Source: Kiritimatiellales bacterium (lineage in GTDB: Bacteria > Verrucomicrobiota > Kiritimatiellia > Kiritimatiellales > Pontiellaceae). From it: DNA of 16,095 bases. A program made the position numbers and the translations under genes. The notes below the pieces were generated by a model that saw only the letters and a list, made by a program, of their open reading frames with translations, ran no database searches and had not been told where the DNA came from. This document shows, in pieces, positions 1 through 7,352 of this stretch (position 1 is the stretch's first letter; every line of letters starts with the position of its first letter). The stretch is from positions 1-16,095 of the forward strand of contig DAOVNC010000024.1 in NCBI GenBank assembly GCA_030630445.1. The letters run 5' to 3'.

Positions 1-190
1 GGGCAGCGGATTCGTCATCACATGGGACTCGTTCAGCGAGCGCTGGTACCAAGTGAACTGGGCCCCGTCGTTGACGAATGCCTTTACGAACTTGGCCGAC
101 CTCATCGAATTTCCGCAAAACAGCTACACCGATTCCGTCCACCACGTCGATGGTCAAGGTTTCTACAGGATTGATGTGCGGTTGAAATAA
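1..190 (+). CDS. 3' end of a secreted/surface protein (C-terminal module only)
   Basis: The reading frame is open from base 2 to a TAA at 188-190 and gives 62 residues; the start lies outside the window. The translation is rich in Trp, Tyr, Asn and Ser, contains WDSFSERWYQVNWAPSL and ends GFYRIDVRLK. It reads as a small beta-sandwich tail of the kind I recall at the C-terminus of many large exported, often LamG-containing or polysaccharide-acting, proteins of Kiritimatiellota. That family link is recollection and not shown here. No catalytic residues can be judged from this fragment. It converges on the HEAT lipoprotein gene, with a perfect hairpin in the gap. Confidence 0.6.
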   Translation, partial: GSGFVITWDSFSERWYQVNWAPSLTNAFTNLADLIEFPQNSYTDSVHHVDGQGFYRIDVRLK

Positions 191-229
191 TCCAGTTGTT
201 CTCTTCCCAACCACCCGCCCGCAAAGCAC

Positions 230-253
230 AGGGCAAGCGGGGAGGCTTGCCCT
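230..253. terminator. 9-bp perfect hairpin between convergent genes
   Basis: AGGGCAAGC (230-238) and GCTTGCCCT (245-253) pair perfectly around a six-base loop GGGGAG. It lies between the stop of the left-edge gene and the stop of the minus-strand HEAT gene, so it may end transcription from both sides. Neither side has a clear U-tract, so calling it an intrinsic terminator is tentative. Confidence 0.5.
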
Positions 254-275
254 TGCATGTGGTGTGCAGGTTGCG

Positions 276-2078
276 TTAGCGGGGGAGCTCGGTCGGTAGT
301 GCTGGCGTGGGAACCCAGTCGCCCTTGTCATTCTTCCTGAAGATGATGACCAGCTTCCCCGCCTTGCCATCCCTGTGGTAGTCCAGTTGGAAGGCGATGG
401 GCCGGGAGTAGCCTGCCTGTGTATTCTTGCTCCGGGTATCTGTTATGCGACAACCCGGATACTGCCGCTCAAAGATGCGAATTGCTCGATGGGTGTCGGG
501 ACGGATCTTGAGCAGAATGGCCTCGGCGGCGGGATCGTCGAATTTCTGGAGGGCGATGTAGAATGCAGAGAGGGTTAGGTGCTCCCCTTTGTCAACTTGT
601 CGCGAAAGCGCCTCTGTTAATGGGAGCACCGCCCGTTGGTCTCCAACGGTTCCCAGAACGTTCGCGCAGACATTCGCAACTCGCTGGTCGCTGGCGTCGA
701 GGGCCGCGATAAGCGGGAATACCGCAAGATCTCCAGCGGTAACAAGGTGCTTCCTTGAGATTCTCCAGTCTCCTTCTTCGTATATCGTTTGGGAGTCCGC
801 GCCGAAGAGGTCGATTTTGAAGAGTTCGATGTTCTCTGATTTTGCCGCTTCGCGGATCTGGTCGATGAGCAGGGGGATGTATTCGCGGGAGACTTGGAAT
901 TTGCTCGTGGCCACCGTGCGCAGGGAACTCTCTTTCGACTGAAGGCCGGTCGCGTCATGGTTGTTGAGCTTGAAATAGGGATTAAGCGCGGTGGCTGCAC
1001 CCCACAGGTCGATTCGCCAGGAAGGGGCTCCCGCCCAAGTGGTACGTTCGTTGAACCACTGCTTGCCGGCGGGGCCGGCATGTGCCTCTGCGGCATTGAT
1101 GGCTTGCAGGAGACATGGTTCCCCGATGGTTTCCAAGGCGCGGAAGGCATGCTCGCGAAGGTTGGACGAATCGTGGGCGACGGCTTCGAGCAGGGCTTCG
1201 ACCGCATCGTTGCCCATGTCGGCCAGTTGGCTCACGGTTGCCGCATCGATGGCTTTGTTTTCGCCTGGTGCCTGGGCGAGCAGATACCAAACGAGGTCGT
1301 TCCCGGCAGTTGGAACCGTGGCGGAATCCTTCAGGACGGCCACGGCGCCGAGGCGGGCCTGTGCGTTTTTATTGCGCAGGGCAGCGAGCGCGTAGGTCTC
1401 GGCCGGTTCGCCGATAGCCACAAGCGAGTCGATGGAAAATTGGCGGATTTTATTGTTTATGTCACCTAGCGCATTTGCGAGTTCTGCAGTTGCCTCCTGC
1501 CCTCCAATGTTTCTAAACGACTTCACGCATGCGAGGCGAAGCGAAGAGGAATGGGATTGCATCTTGGCAGCAAGCGGCTTGATGGATTCTTCGTCGCCAA
1601 TCAGACCGAGCGAGGTGGCGGCGGCGGTGGCGATCTCGTTGTCGGGGCTATTCAGGGTTATAATCAGAGGCTGGAGTGCGCGGATGGACTTGAGCGTGCC
1701 GAGACCGTTGATGGCGGAGAGGCAAACCTTGCTATGCTCGAGGTATATTGCGGTGACCAAATGTTTTTCAGCCGATTCGTTGCCGATGGCGACGAGGGAT
1801 TCGATCGCGGTGATAGCCAGTTGCGGGTCAGACTCGGCGAGCAGTGCAGCGAGTGGTTCGACCGCCGGTTCGGCCTTCAACTCGCCAAGCGCCTTGGCCG
1901 CCGCAAAGCGAATTTCCCGATCCTCTTCGCCGAGTGCGCAGACCAGCTTTCCAATTTTTCCTTGGGACTTCCATTTTGCAACATCTTCGATGGTTCGCTC
2001 GCAACCCTTCAATCCCACCAATCCCAGTATGCATACGATGACGAGCATATGATAAATGACGATGGTTTTTTTCTTCAT
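276..2078 (-). CDS. HEAT-repeat lipoprotein (full-length paralog)
   Basis: The 600-residue protein begins MKKKTIVIYH with a hydrophobic stretch ending in GLKGC (Cys26), a lipoprotein signal with an unusual Lys before the Gly. The start at 2078 is chosen because AAGGGG lies about 9 bases upstream and the signal peptide begins there. The frame stays open 131 codons further upstream, but that part has no signal and runs into the neighbouring paralog in another frame. Residues from about 50 to 260 are PBS-lyase/HEAT-type helical repeats with recurrent AVEPLAALL, AAAKALGEL and SLGLIGDEE motifs; more follow around DQRVANVCANVLGTVGDQRAVLPL. HEAT solenoids bind proteins, and no enzymatic residues are seen. 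The last 114 residues, absent from the upstream paralog, include a Lys-rich segment ending in LVIIFRKNDKGDWVP. It is probably the last gene of a unit with the small lipoprotein and the other HEAT gene. The substrate or partner is unknown. Confidence 0.85.
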   Translation of the reverse strand: MKKKTIVIYHMLVIVCILGLVGLKGCERTIEDVAKWKSQGKIGKLVCALGEEDREIRFAAAKALGELKAEPAVEPLAALLAESDPQLAITAIESLVAIGNESAEKHLVTAIYLEHSKVCLSAINGLGTLKSIRALQPLIITLNSPDNEIATAAATSLGLIGDEESIKPLAAKMQSHSSSLRLACVKSFRNIGGQEATAELANALGDINNKIRQFSIDSLVAIGEPAETYALAALRNKNAQARLGAVAVLKDSATVPTAGNDLVWYLLAQAPGENKAIDAATVSQLADMGNDAVEALLEAVAHDSSNLREHAFRALETIGEPCLLQAINAAEAHAGPAGKQWFNERTTWAGAPSWRIDLWGAATALNPYFKLNNHDATGLQSKESSLRTVATSKFQVSREYIPLLIDQIREAAKSENIELFKIDLFGADSQTIYEEGDWRISRKHLVTAGDLAVFPLIAALDASDQRVANVCANVLGTVGDQRAVLPLTEALSRQVDKGEHLTLSAFYIALQKFDDPAAEAILLKIRPDTHRAIRIFERQYPGCRITDTRSKNTQAGYSRPIAFQLDYHRDGKAGKLVIIFRKNDKGDWVPTPALPTELPR

Positions 2079-2235
2079 GGTCGGTCCCCTTGTTTCGTTG
2101 ATGTTTCTCCACCCCGTTTTTAAGCGGCGTTTCACATTGCATAAAAGAGATAATCCAATATCGCCGCACCTTTCAAGAATATTGGATGAATTTTCGGAAA
2201 AGGGGTTCTTCAATCTTTCATGAAAGCGCCTTGGT

Positions 2236-3705
2236 TCATGGAAGCACCGCCCGCGTGCCTTCTGTTTCCCGGAGGAGTTTCGCACAGGAATCTGCGATCT
2301 TTTTGGAACGGGAACCGGTGGCCGCAATAAGAGGGAAGTTGGCGGCATCCCCGGCGGCAACAAGCCGCTGCTCGGCGATTTCCCGGAAGTCGATGGTTGT
2401 TTTCGTGTGCCGGACGGAGCTACCGAAGAGGGAGACGGGCTCGGATTCTTCCGCGGCGTCGCCTGAGTCAACGCCTAGGGGGGCGAGCAGCGGGATGAGC
2501 AGCGGGATGTATTCGCGGGGAACCTCGGATCGGGTCGCGGTCAACACTTGAATGGCGTGCTCTTCCGGCGGCAGTCCCTTCGTTTTAATGCTGGGTAGCT
2601 TGAACTCGGGGTTGAGCGCGGTGGCCGCGGCCCACAGATCGAGCCGCCAGGAAGGGGCCCCCTCCCAGGAGGCCCGTTCGCTGAACCACCGCTTGCCGGC
2701 GGGGCTGGCACGTGTTTCGACGGCTTTGATTGCTTGTGCAACACAGGGCTTCCCGATGGCTTCCAAGGCGCGGAAGGCGTGTTCGCGAAGACCGACCGAT
2801 TCATGGGCAACGGCTTTGAGCAGGATCCCGACCGCCTTGTCACCCATTTCCGCCAGTTGCAAAACGATTGAGGCGTCGATCTCTTTTGTTTGGGGTGGTA
2901 TTTGGGCGATCAGGTAGAAAATGCGTTGTTTTCCGCCCGCTGGAACCGCGTCGATGCCCTTCAGGATGGTAGCGGCGCTTTGGCGCGCCTGCGCGTTTTT
3001 CCCGTGCAGGGCGTCGAGGGCATAGGGTGCTGCGAATTTTCCGCTGGCAATGAGCGTGTCGATTGCCGTTTTACGAATGTCGCTATTGGTGTCGCCTATC
3101 AAAACCGCGAGTGCCGTTGCCGCTTCCTGCCCGCCAATGCTTCCGAGCGATTCCACGCTGGCGAGGCGAAGCAAATAGGAAGGGGAGTCTATCTTGGCGG
3201 CGAGTGGCTTGATGGATTTTTCGTCGCCAATCAGGCCAAGGGCAACTGCTGCGGCGGTGGCAACCCGGCTGTCATCGGCATTCAAAGCCTTGGCCAAGGG
3301 ATCGATTGCACGGGTGGATTTGAGTGCGCCAAGGCCGTCGATGGCGGTGGTGCGCGCCCAGCTGTCTGCGAGTTCGAGTGCGCCGATCAAGTGGGTTTCA
3401 GCTGGTTCGGTGCCGATGGAAGCAAGGGCTTGGATGGCCGCGACAACCCACTGCGAATCAGGGTTGGTGAGCAGTGCCGCCAGCGGCTCTACCGCCTGTT
3501 CGGCCTCCAGATCGCCAAGTGCCTGGGCGGCCGTGATGCTCTTTCTCCGGTCGGCGTCGCCGAGTGCGGCGATCAGTTTCTCGATATTGCCTTCAGCCTT
3601 CCACTCCGCAATGCCTTTTTTGACCGGTCGCTCGCACCCCGCCAGCCCCAGCATGAAGAGGATGGCGAGCAGGTAGTAGATCGGGGAGGGTTTTCCTTGT
3701 TTCAT
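2236..3705 (-). CDS. HEAT-repeat lipoprotein, C-terminally truncated paralog
   Basis: This 489-residue protein has a textbook lipobox, FMLGLAGC with Cys24, and a good AAGGA site before ATG at 3705. It aligns with the downstream paralog along nearly its whole length: both share GDEESIKPLAAK/GDEKSIKPLAAK, LREHAFRALE.IG and APSWR.DLW.AATALNP. The shared part ends at RAVLP, where this copy has TGA (2236-2238) against TTA in the paralog. The next codons still match (ACC AAG GCG CTT TCA against ACA GAG GCG CTT TCG), then a second TGA (2218-2220) stands against CGA. The tail was therefore lost by nonsense change and then mostly deleted, since only 157 bases remain before the next gene. The HEAT part and signal are intact, so the product may still be exported and functional. 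It is a tandem duplicate, and its role is unknown. Confidence 0.83.
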   Translation of the reverse strand: MKQGKPSPIYYLLAILFMLGLAGCERPVKKGIAEWKAEGNIEKLIAALGDADRRKSITAAQALGDLEAEQAVEPLAALLTNPDSQWVVAAIQALASIGTEPAETHLIGALELADSWARTTAIDGLGALKSTRAIDPLAKALNADDSRVATAAAVALGLIGDEKSIKPLAAKIDSPSYLLRLASVESLGSIGGQEAATALAVLIGDTNSDIRKTAIDTLIASGKFAAPYALDALHGKNAQARQSAATILKGIDAVPAGGKQRIFYLIAQIPPQTKEIDASIVLQLAEMGDKAVGILLKAVAHESVGLREHAFRALEAIGKPCVAQAIKAVETRASPAGKRWFSERASWEGAPSWRLDLWAAATALNPEFKLPSIKTKGLPPEEHAIQVLTATRSEVPREYIPLLIPLLAPLGVDSGDAAEESEPVSLFGSSVRHTKTTIDFREIAEQRLVAAGDAANFPLIAATGSRSKKIADSCAKLLRETEGTRAVLP

Positions 3706-3751
3706 TTGTGTTTCTTCCTTCGGGTCATTGCGGAGTTCAATTCGGGCCAGA

Positions 3752-4063
3752 CTATATTTGCTGAATGAGCAACACGTGCCTTAGCGGGATGTAGGTATAG
3801 GTTTTTCCGGTTTTCAGGACGATCCATTCGGCATCGTATTTCTTGAGGGTTCCGTGGATGGACGTGCGTGCCCCGTTGTAGCTATCCGTGGTCGGAGGAA
3901 CCGGGAGGTCGCTGGTGGTTCCGAGCGACGCTCTGTCGAACTGGACGACGCATTGCTCTCCGACCAGCTTTTTCAGCAGATCCGACCGTTCCTGTTTTTG
4001 CAGCGGGCCGCAGCCCGCCAGCAGTCCGGCGGCAATCAAGACAATGAATATGGATGGCTTCAT
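3752..4063 (-). CDS. small lipoprotein, unknown function
   Basis: The 103-residue product starts MKPSIFIVLIAAGLLAGCGP, a clear type II signal with lipobox LLAGC and Cys18. AAGGAG sits 6 bases before the ATG. The mature part has no Cys, contains a Thr/Pro-rich loop (DLPVPPTTDSYNG), and ends with beta-rich GTLKKYDAEWIVLKTGKTY. That looks like a small SH3-like or LSm-like barrel in which a residue is said to be kept under a mark, but I cannot name a family. It lies 46 bases upstream of the truncated HEAT lipoprotein and 50 downstream of the CinA-like gene, all on one strand, suggesting co-transcription. Confidence 0.7.
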   Translation of the reverse strand: MKPSIFIVLIAAGLLAGCGPLQKQERSDLLKKLVGEQCVVQFDRASLGTTSDLPVPPTTDSYNGARTSIHGTLKKYDAEWIVLKTGKTYTYIPLRHVLLIQQI

Positions 4064-4113
4064 GGGAACTCCTTTTTCAACGGATTGATAGCAAAAGTTT
4101 ATTTGTATGCGTT

Positions 4114-4875
4114 TTAGGAAGAGGGATCAAGAAAATCGGCGAGCAGGCCGCGCAGGGTCTGTTCGGCAGTGTCCACTTCGCGTTCGTGGCCGGGATCGGC
4201 GGAAATGCGAATTTGAACCCGACCTTTGCCTGGATAGAATCCGAGAGCCACCCTTGCGGGTTGGAATCCGGCGCTTTCGAGAAGGGTTGCGATATCGGAT
4301 TCGCCGATGCCCGCCGTGCGGACGATCCGGAGCAACTTGGGGCGGGCATCGGGAAACCTCTCCCTGAGCCACGGGATGATTTCCTCGTTCAGGATGGCAT
4401 TGAATTCGCCGGGCGGACCCGGCAGGACAAACAGGGTCTTTTCACCAGCCAACTCGATGCGCTGGCCGGGCGCGGCACCGACGGAGTTGGGCAGGACGGT
4501 TGCATTTTCCAATACCAGCGCCTGACGCTCGGCGGCGGGCGTCATGGCGCGGCCGCGGGCGGCATAGCGCTTGGCTATGGTGGCGACGGTTGCGCCATCG
4601 AGCACAATCTCTTGCCCCAGCATTGTGGCAAGGGCGTCGCGGGTGATGTCGTCGACGGTGGGGCCGAGGCCGCCGCTGGCGAATACGAGGCGGGTGCGGC
4701 CCAGCGCTTCCCCGACGGCGCTCCCGATGGTTGGGATATCGTCGGGAATGGTGGTGTCGCGCACGAGCTGAAGGCCGATGGCGGCGAGCGCCGTTCCAAG
4801 ATCCTTCGCATGCGTATTCAGGGTTTGCCCGCTGAGCAGTTCGTTGCCAATGGAAATGAGTTCTGCTTGATTCAT
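4114..4875 (-). CDS. CinA-like molybdopterin-binding-domain protein, short form
   Basis: The 253-residue protein starts MNQAELISIGNELLSGQ, the hallmark N-terminus of the CinA/COG1058 family. It continues with the MoaB/MogA-like signature SGGLGPTVDDITRD (about 67-80) and LPGPPGEF (151-158), followed by a small C-terminal alpha/beta part. In longer CinA proteins the N-terminal domain is linked to ADP-ribose/NMN recycling, and a C-terminal PncC-type nicotinamide-nucleotide amidase domain follows. That domain is absent here; this is the common short form. ATG at 4875 is preferred over an upstream in-frame ATG because AAGGA lies about 7 bases before it and the family consensus begins there. A 21-bp piece of its 5' end recurs upstream of rluD. 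Confidence 0.87.
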   Translation of the reverse strand: MNQAELISIGNELLSGQTLNTHAKDLGTALAAIGLQLVRDTTIPDDIPTIGSAVGEALGRTRLVFASGGLGPTVDDITRDALATMLGQEIVLDGATVATIAKRYAARGRAMTPAAERQALVLENATVLPNSVGAAPGQRIELAGEKTLFVLPGPPGEFNAILNEEIIPWLRERFPDARPKLLRIVRTAGIGESDIATLLESAGFQPARVALGFYPGKGRVQIRISADPGHEREVDTAEQTLRGLLADFLDPSS

Positions 4876-4894
4876 GTCCTGTCCTTCCAACTTT

Positions 4895-4925
4895 GAACCA
4901 CTAATCTTCACTAATTCACACTAAT
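4895..4925. repeat. left array of CACTAAT repeats, period 10
   Basis: CACTAAT occurs at 4899-4905, 4909-4915 and 4919-4925, exactly 10 bases apart, preceded by GAAC. It lies between the start of the CinA-like gene and the stop of the TPR gene. The reverse complement of its outer edge is found at 6769-6779 on the other side of the TPR gene. Confidence 0.8.
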
Positions 4926-4938
4926 GCATTCGTGAGTT

Positions 4939-6696
4939 TTATACTTCAGCCTTTGGCAGGGTGTCTTTTAATTTATTAAGTGCTAATGTGGCACTCTGGA
5001 TTAATGGAGCAGATCCAAGACGTTCCGCCAGATCAAGCCCTTTCGTGTACATTTGCTCTGCACCATCCAGATCATTGCGGTCGTGAAGCACGTAACCGAG
5101 GTGTCTGTAGTCGTCGGACAGTTCTTCTGAGCGTCTTAGCTTCTCATTGATTGCGAGCGCCTTTCGATACATCTGCTCTGCACCATCCAGATCGCCGCAG
5201 TCGTGAAGCACGTGCCCTAGACTGGTATAGTTACCTGCCATGGCCATTGTTTTTCCTAGTTTCTCATTGATCTCGATGGCTTTACGATACATTTTTTCGG
5301 CATCATCAAGGATCCCCTTTGCATAAAGTACGTTGCCGATATTTCCGTAGTCGCTGGCTATGCCCGTTTCCCGTCCCAGCGTCCTCTCGATCTCGAGCGA
5401 CTTTCTATACATCTGCTCTGCACTATCTAGATCGCCGCAGTCTTCAAGCACCATACCGAGGTTCCCGTAGGCAGTGGCCAATTCCTCTATCATTTCCAGC
5501 TTTTCTGTAATCTTGATCACCTTGCGAAACACCTTCTCTGCGCCGTTTAGATCGCCTCGGTCGTGAAGTACAATACCGAGGTTTCCATAGTCGCAGGCTG
5601 TGCCTGCTGTGTGTCCTCGCTTCTCATCAATCATGAGTGCCTTTCTATACGCCTGTTCTGCACCATCCAGATCGCCCTGAGAGTGAAGCACGTTGCCGAG
5701 ATTACCGTAGCCATAGGCCATCCCTCCTAGCTGCCCCAACTGTGCATTGATGTCGAGTGCCTTCCGATGCATTTGCTCGGCACCGGCGAGGTCACCTCGA
5801 GTTTGAAGCACGATCCCGATGTATGTATTGGCAGCGGCTATCGATAAAGGGTCACTCTGGGCAGTTGAAATATTGATCACCTTTTCGAACATTACTTGTG
5901 CCTGATCCAATCGACCGATACGTATAAGGAACCTTCCAAATTCCATAATGGGCCATGGATCTGATTGCCCAATCGACAATTTCGAGAACTCAACTTCTGC
6001 TTTGGTGAGATGTCCTTTATCTGCCGCCGCCCAAGCTTTTTCTAGTGCTTTCTGGATAGGTTTTGGCAGGTATTTCTTACCTTCTTTTGAGGAGAGGATT
6101 GCAGTTGTTGGATCGACTGCGGGGGAAGGAGATGGGGTTGTTTCGTGTGAGATCTCGCCAGTTTCATGACTCCGCAGCCAGGAAGCCAAATGTTTTCTGA
6201 TTTTTATTTTGAGACTATCTACTGTCTCGAAGTCGCTGAAGTAGTGGCTCTTATTTTTCTCCAAATCTTCTCTGAAAGCGATGACTTGCTGGAGTTGTTC
6301 TCCTGGATCGCTAAGATGTACTGGATCTACTGACTTGAACATGAGAAGAAGTTGCTGCATGGGGTACTCGCTGGAATTGTAGCAGTTCATTGCTACGTAA
6401 TATTCCTCTTGTGTGGCCGAAGAGTATTCTTTCTGTAAGGCATCAGGACAAGAGCCCCAACGATTCCAAAGCAGCATAACGAAGAAATCCGCAACTTTAA
6501 TATCCGCATTAATGAAGCTCTGAGGTCGACCGACTCCAGTAAGCGTATCTTCCCAGCCAACTGCCTCGAAGATAACGCCCCGATGTTTTGCATCGCTTTC
6601 ATTGTATTCATTAATCACATCGCGGAATGCCGTGCGCTCATTTTCGAGTCCGCCCGGTGAAGCGATGAAGACTCTGAGACGTGTTAGTGTATCCAT
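4939..6696 (-). CDS. DUF4062-like N-terminal domain plus seven TPRs; possible defence protein
   Basis: The product is about 585 residues. Residues 5-110 match the DUF4062 pattern: LRVFIASPGGLENERTAFRDVI, then a VGWEDTLTGVGRPQ.FIN.DI stretch and DFFVMLLWNRWG. I recall this family as TIR/Rossmann-like and often an N-terminal part of STAND-type or TPR proteins. A Pro/Ser/Thr-rich linker (about 180-200) follows, then two degenerate repeats and seven 40-residue TPRs (287-566) of the kinesin-light-chain type, with the core GDLDGAEQMYRKAL. No NB-ARC or NACHT ATPase lies between. The start is ATG 6696, with GGAGG 6 bases upstream; a TTG directly before it is also in frame. Domain order (putative effector then sensor-like solenoid), AT-richer composition and flanking inverted repeats fit an accessory or anti-phage gene, but function is inference. 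Confidence 0.8.
   Translation of the reverse strand: MDTLTRLRVFIASPGGLENERTAFRDVINEYNESDAKHRGVIFEAVGWEDTLTGVGRPQSFINADIKVADFFVMLLWNRWGSCPDALQKEYSSATQEEYYVAMNCYNSSEYPMQQLLLMFKSVDPVHLSDPGEQLQQVIAFREDLEKNKSHYFSDFETVDSLKIKIRKHLASWLRSHETGEISHETTPSPSPAVDPTTAILSSKEGKKYLPKPIQKALEKAWAAADKGHLTKAEVEFSKLSIGQSDPWPIMEFGRFLIRIGRLDQAQVMFEKVINISTAQSDPLSIAAANTYIGIVLQTRGDLAGAEQMHRKALDINAQLGQLGGMAYGYGNLGNVLHSQGDLDGAEQAYRKALMIDEKRGHTAGTACDYGNLGIVLHDRGDLNGAEKVFRKVIKITEKLEMIEELATAYGNLGMVLEDCGDLDSAEQMYRKSLEIERTLGRETGIASDYGNIGNVLYAKGILDDAEKMYRKAIEINEKLGKTMAMAGNYTSLGHVLHDCGDLDGAEQMYRKALAINEKLRRSEELSDDYRHLGYVLHDRNDLDGAEQMYTKGLDLAERLGSAPLIQSATLALNKLKDTLPKAEV
4999..5838 (-). repeat. seven tandem 120-bp units encoding TPRs
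   Basis: The TPR part of the gene is built of seven units of exactly 40 codons with no indels. Each carries a recurring block for GDLDGAEQ-YRKAL, seen on the plus strand as repeated CATCTGCTCTGCACCATCC-like strings at about 120-base spacing. The regular length and nucleotide similarity suggest amplification by recombination, so copy number may vary between strains. Confidence 0.8.
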
Positions 6697-6733
6697 CAAT
6701 TTCCTCCACAGTTGCTTAAAATGCTCTGATCTT

Positions 6734-6779
6734 CACTAATGATTCTTTTGTTTGGTAAATTAGTGTGGATTAGTGGTTC
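6734..6779. repeat. right array of CACTAAT/ATTAGTG repeats
   Basis: CACTAAT (6734-6740) is followed by ATTAGTG at 6759-6765 and 6769-6775, so the stretch can fold on itself with an 18-base loop. Its outer edge ATTAGTGGTTC is the exact inverse of the left array's outer edge. The GTG within the last unit opens the frame of the chimeric ORF that follows, although ATG 6788 is a likelier start. Confidence 0.75.
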
Positions 6780-6787
6780 GAAAAATC

Positions 6788-7105
6788 ATGCATAAAAAAG
6801 AAAAAATTATAGTGGGGCTGGATATCTCCGGGCGGCTGGATGTTTTTCTGGCGGGGGCGGTGCCGGAGGTGTCGCGCTCGCACTGGAAGGGGCTCGTCCA
6901 GAATGGGCGGGTGGCGGTGAATGGAAAAACCATTACCATCAAGCAGGCAGCGGCTATCTTGGATTGTCATCCGCTTACGGTGTGCCGGCATGCGCAGCGC
7001 GGGAACTTGGATCAGATAAAATTAAGTCCTCGGTGTGTCCGCTATGATCTCGAGCAGGTCGAGAGACTTGCAGCGGAAGGCATCCAAACCGATGCCGGAG
7101 TGTGA
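6788..7105 (+). CDS. chimeric ORF: rluD S4 fragment fused to helix-turn-helix tail
   Basis: The predicted 105-residue product has three parts. Residues 1-15 (MHKKEKIIVGLDISG) have no match here. The next 33 residues (RLDVFLAGAVPEVSRSHWKG and on to VAVNGKT) copy the S4 RNA-binding domain of the nearby rluD product. The rest, ITIKQAAAILDCHPLTVCRH and on to LEQVERLAAEGIQ, is a MerR/excisionase-type HTH_17 domain. The DNA join is at 6931/6932. ATG 6788 lacks a convincing ribosome site; a GTG start at 6773 is the alternative. The S4 part is incomplete, so RNA binding is doubtful, but the helix-turn-helix part looks whole and the frame is intact through both joins. It may be an accidental fusion or an expressed DNA-binding protein. 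Confidence 0.5.
   Translation: MHKKEKIIVGLDISGRLDVFLAGAVPEVSRSHWKGLVQNGRVAVNGKTITIKQAAAILDCHPLTVCRHAQRGNLDQIKLSPRCVRYDLEQVERLAAEGIQTDAGV
6832..6931 (+). repeat. 100-bp copy of the rluD 5' region (donor 9011-9110)
   Basis: These 100 bases match 9011-9110 with only two differences (GGGGCTC against GGTGCTC, and GCGGTGAAT against GCAGTGAAT). Homology stops sharply at both ends. High identity means the duplication is recent or the copies have been homogenised. Confidence 0.95.
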
Positions 7106-7352
7106 ACGCGTATTTAAATGATGTGTGAGTGGAAGCTGAGATGGGGTCACAAATTACGAAACAATCCCAAGTATAACCAGAGACTGATTTGACATTCTTA
7201 TATGAAATTGATCTACTTCCTCTTACGAAGGTTGAATGACCATGCGCAGTGTCGGGAAACTTTATAGAAAGTGTTGTTCTGGGGCTGATAGCGCTGTTAT
7301 GCGTCATCAGACCGAGGGCTCTGTGCTTAAAATTTAATATGGGGACAATATC
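7106..7352. other. intergenic, AT-rich, no gene seen
   Basis: This 247-base gap between the chimeric ORF and the secreted hydrolase has stops in all frames and no convincing gene. It contains a possible promoter for the hydrolase and a GGGGTCACAAATTACGAAAC string of unknown meaning. Otherwise I see nothing in it. Confidence 0.6.
7189..7217 (+). promoter_or_regulatory. possible sigma-70-type promoter for the secreted hydrolase
   Basis: A perfect TTGACA (7189-7194) is followed after 17 bases by TCTACT (7212-7217), four of six matches to the -10 consensus. The predicted start of transcription would leave a leader of about 130 bases before ATG 7353. This is consensus matching only. Confidence 0.35.

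Larger units (their letters stand above)
4895..6779. mobile_element. putative repeat-bounded cassette carrying DUF4062-TPR gene
   Basis: The segment begins with GAACCACTAAT (4895-4905) and ends with its exact reverse complement ATTAGTGGTTC (6769-6779). The match continues inward: after GAACCACTAATC, the left side has one extra 10-base unit before CACACTAAT, which the right side has directly. Only one gene lies inside, and its base composition is visibly AT-richer than the CinA, rluD and sigma genes around it. No transposase or resolvase is encoded and I see no clear target-site duplication. Calling it a mobile cassette is inference from the inverted ends, the composition and the disturbed neighbourhood. 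Confidence 0.45.

Noticed and set aside
2079..2471. 131-codon N-terminal extension of the full-length HEAT gene
   Set aside because: It reads through the 3' end of the neighbouring paralog in another frame and is Pro/Ser/Arg-rich without family likeness. A lipoprotein signal and ribosome site mark the start at 2078.
2890..3768. 292-codon plus-strand frame across the HEAT gene
   Set aside because: It is an antisense shadow of the high-GC HEAT lipoprotein gene, with Gly/Arg/Cys-rich, non-family translation.
4054..4896. 280-codon plus-strand frame across the CinA-like gene
   Set aside because: It is opposite a clear CinA-family gene with all motifs, and the translation has no recognisable domain.
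4895..6779. complete insertion sequence
   Set aside because: No transposase, integrase or resolvase is encoded, and no target-site duplication is seen, so at most it is a non-autonomous cassette.
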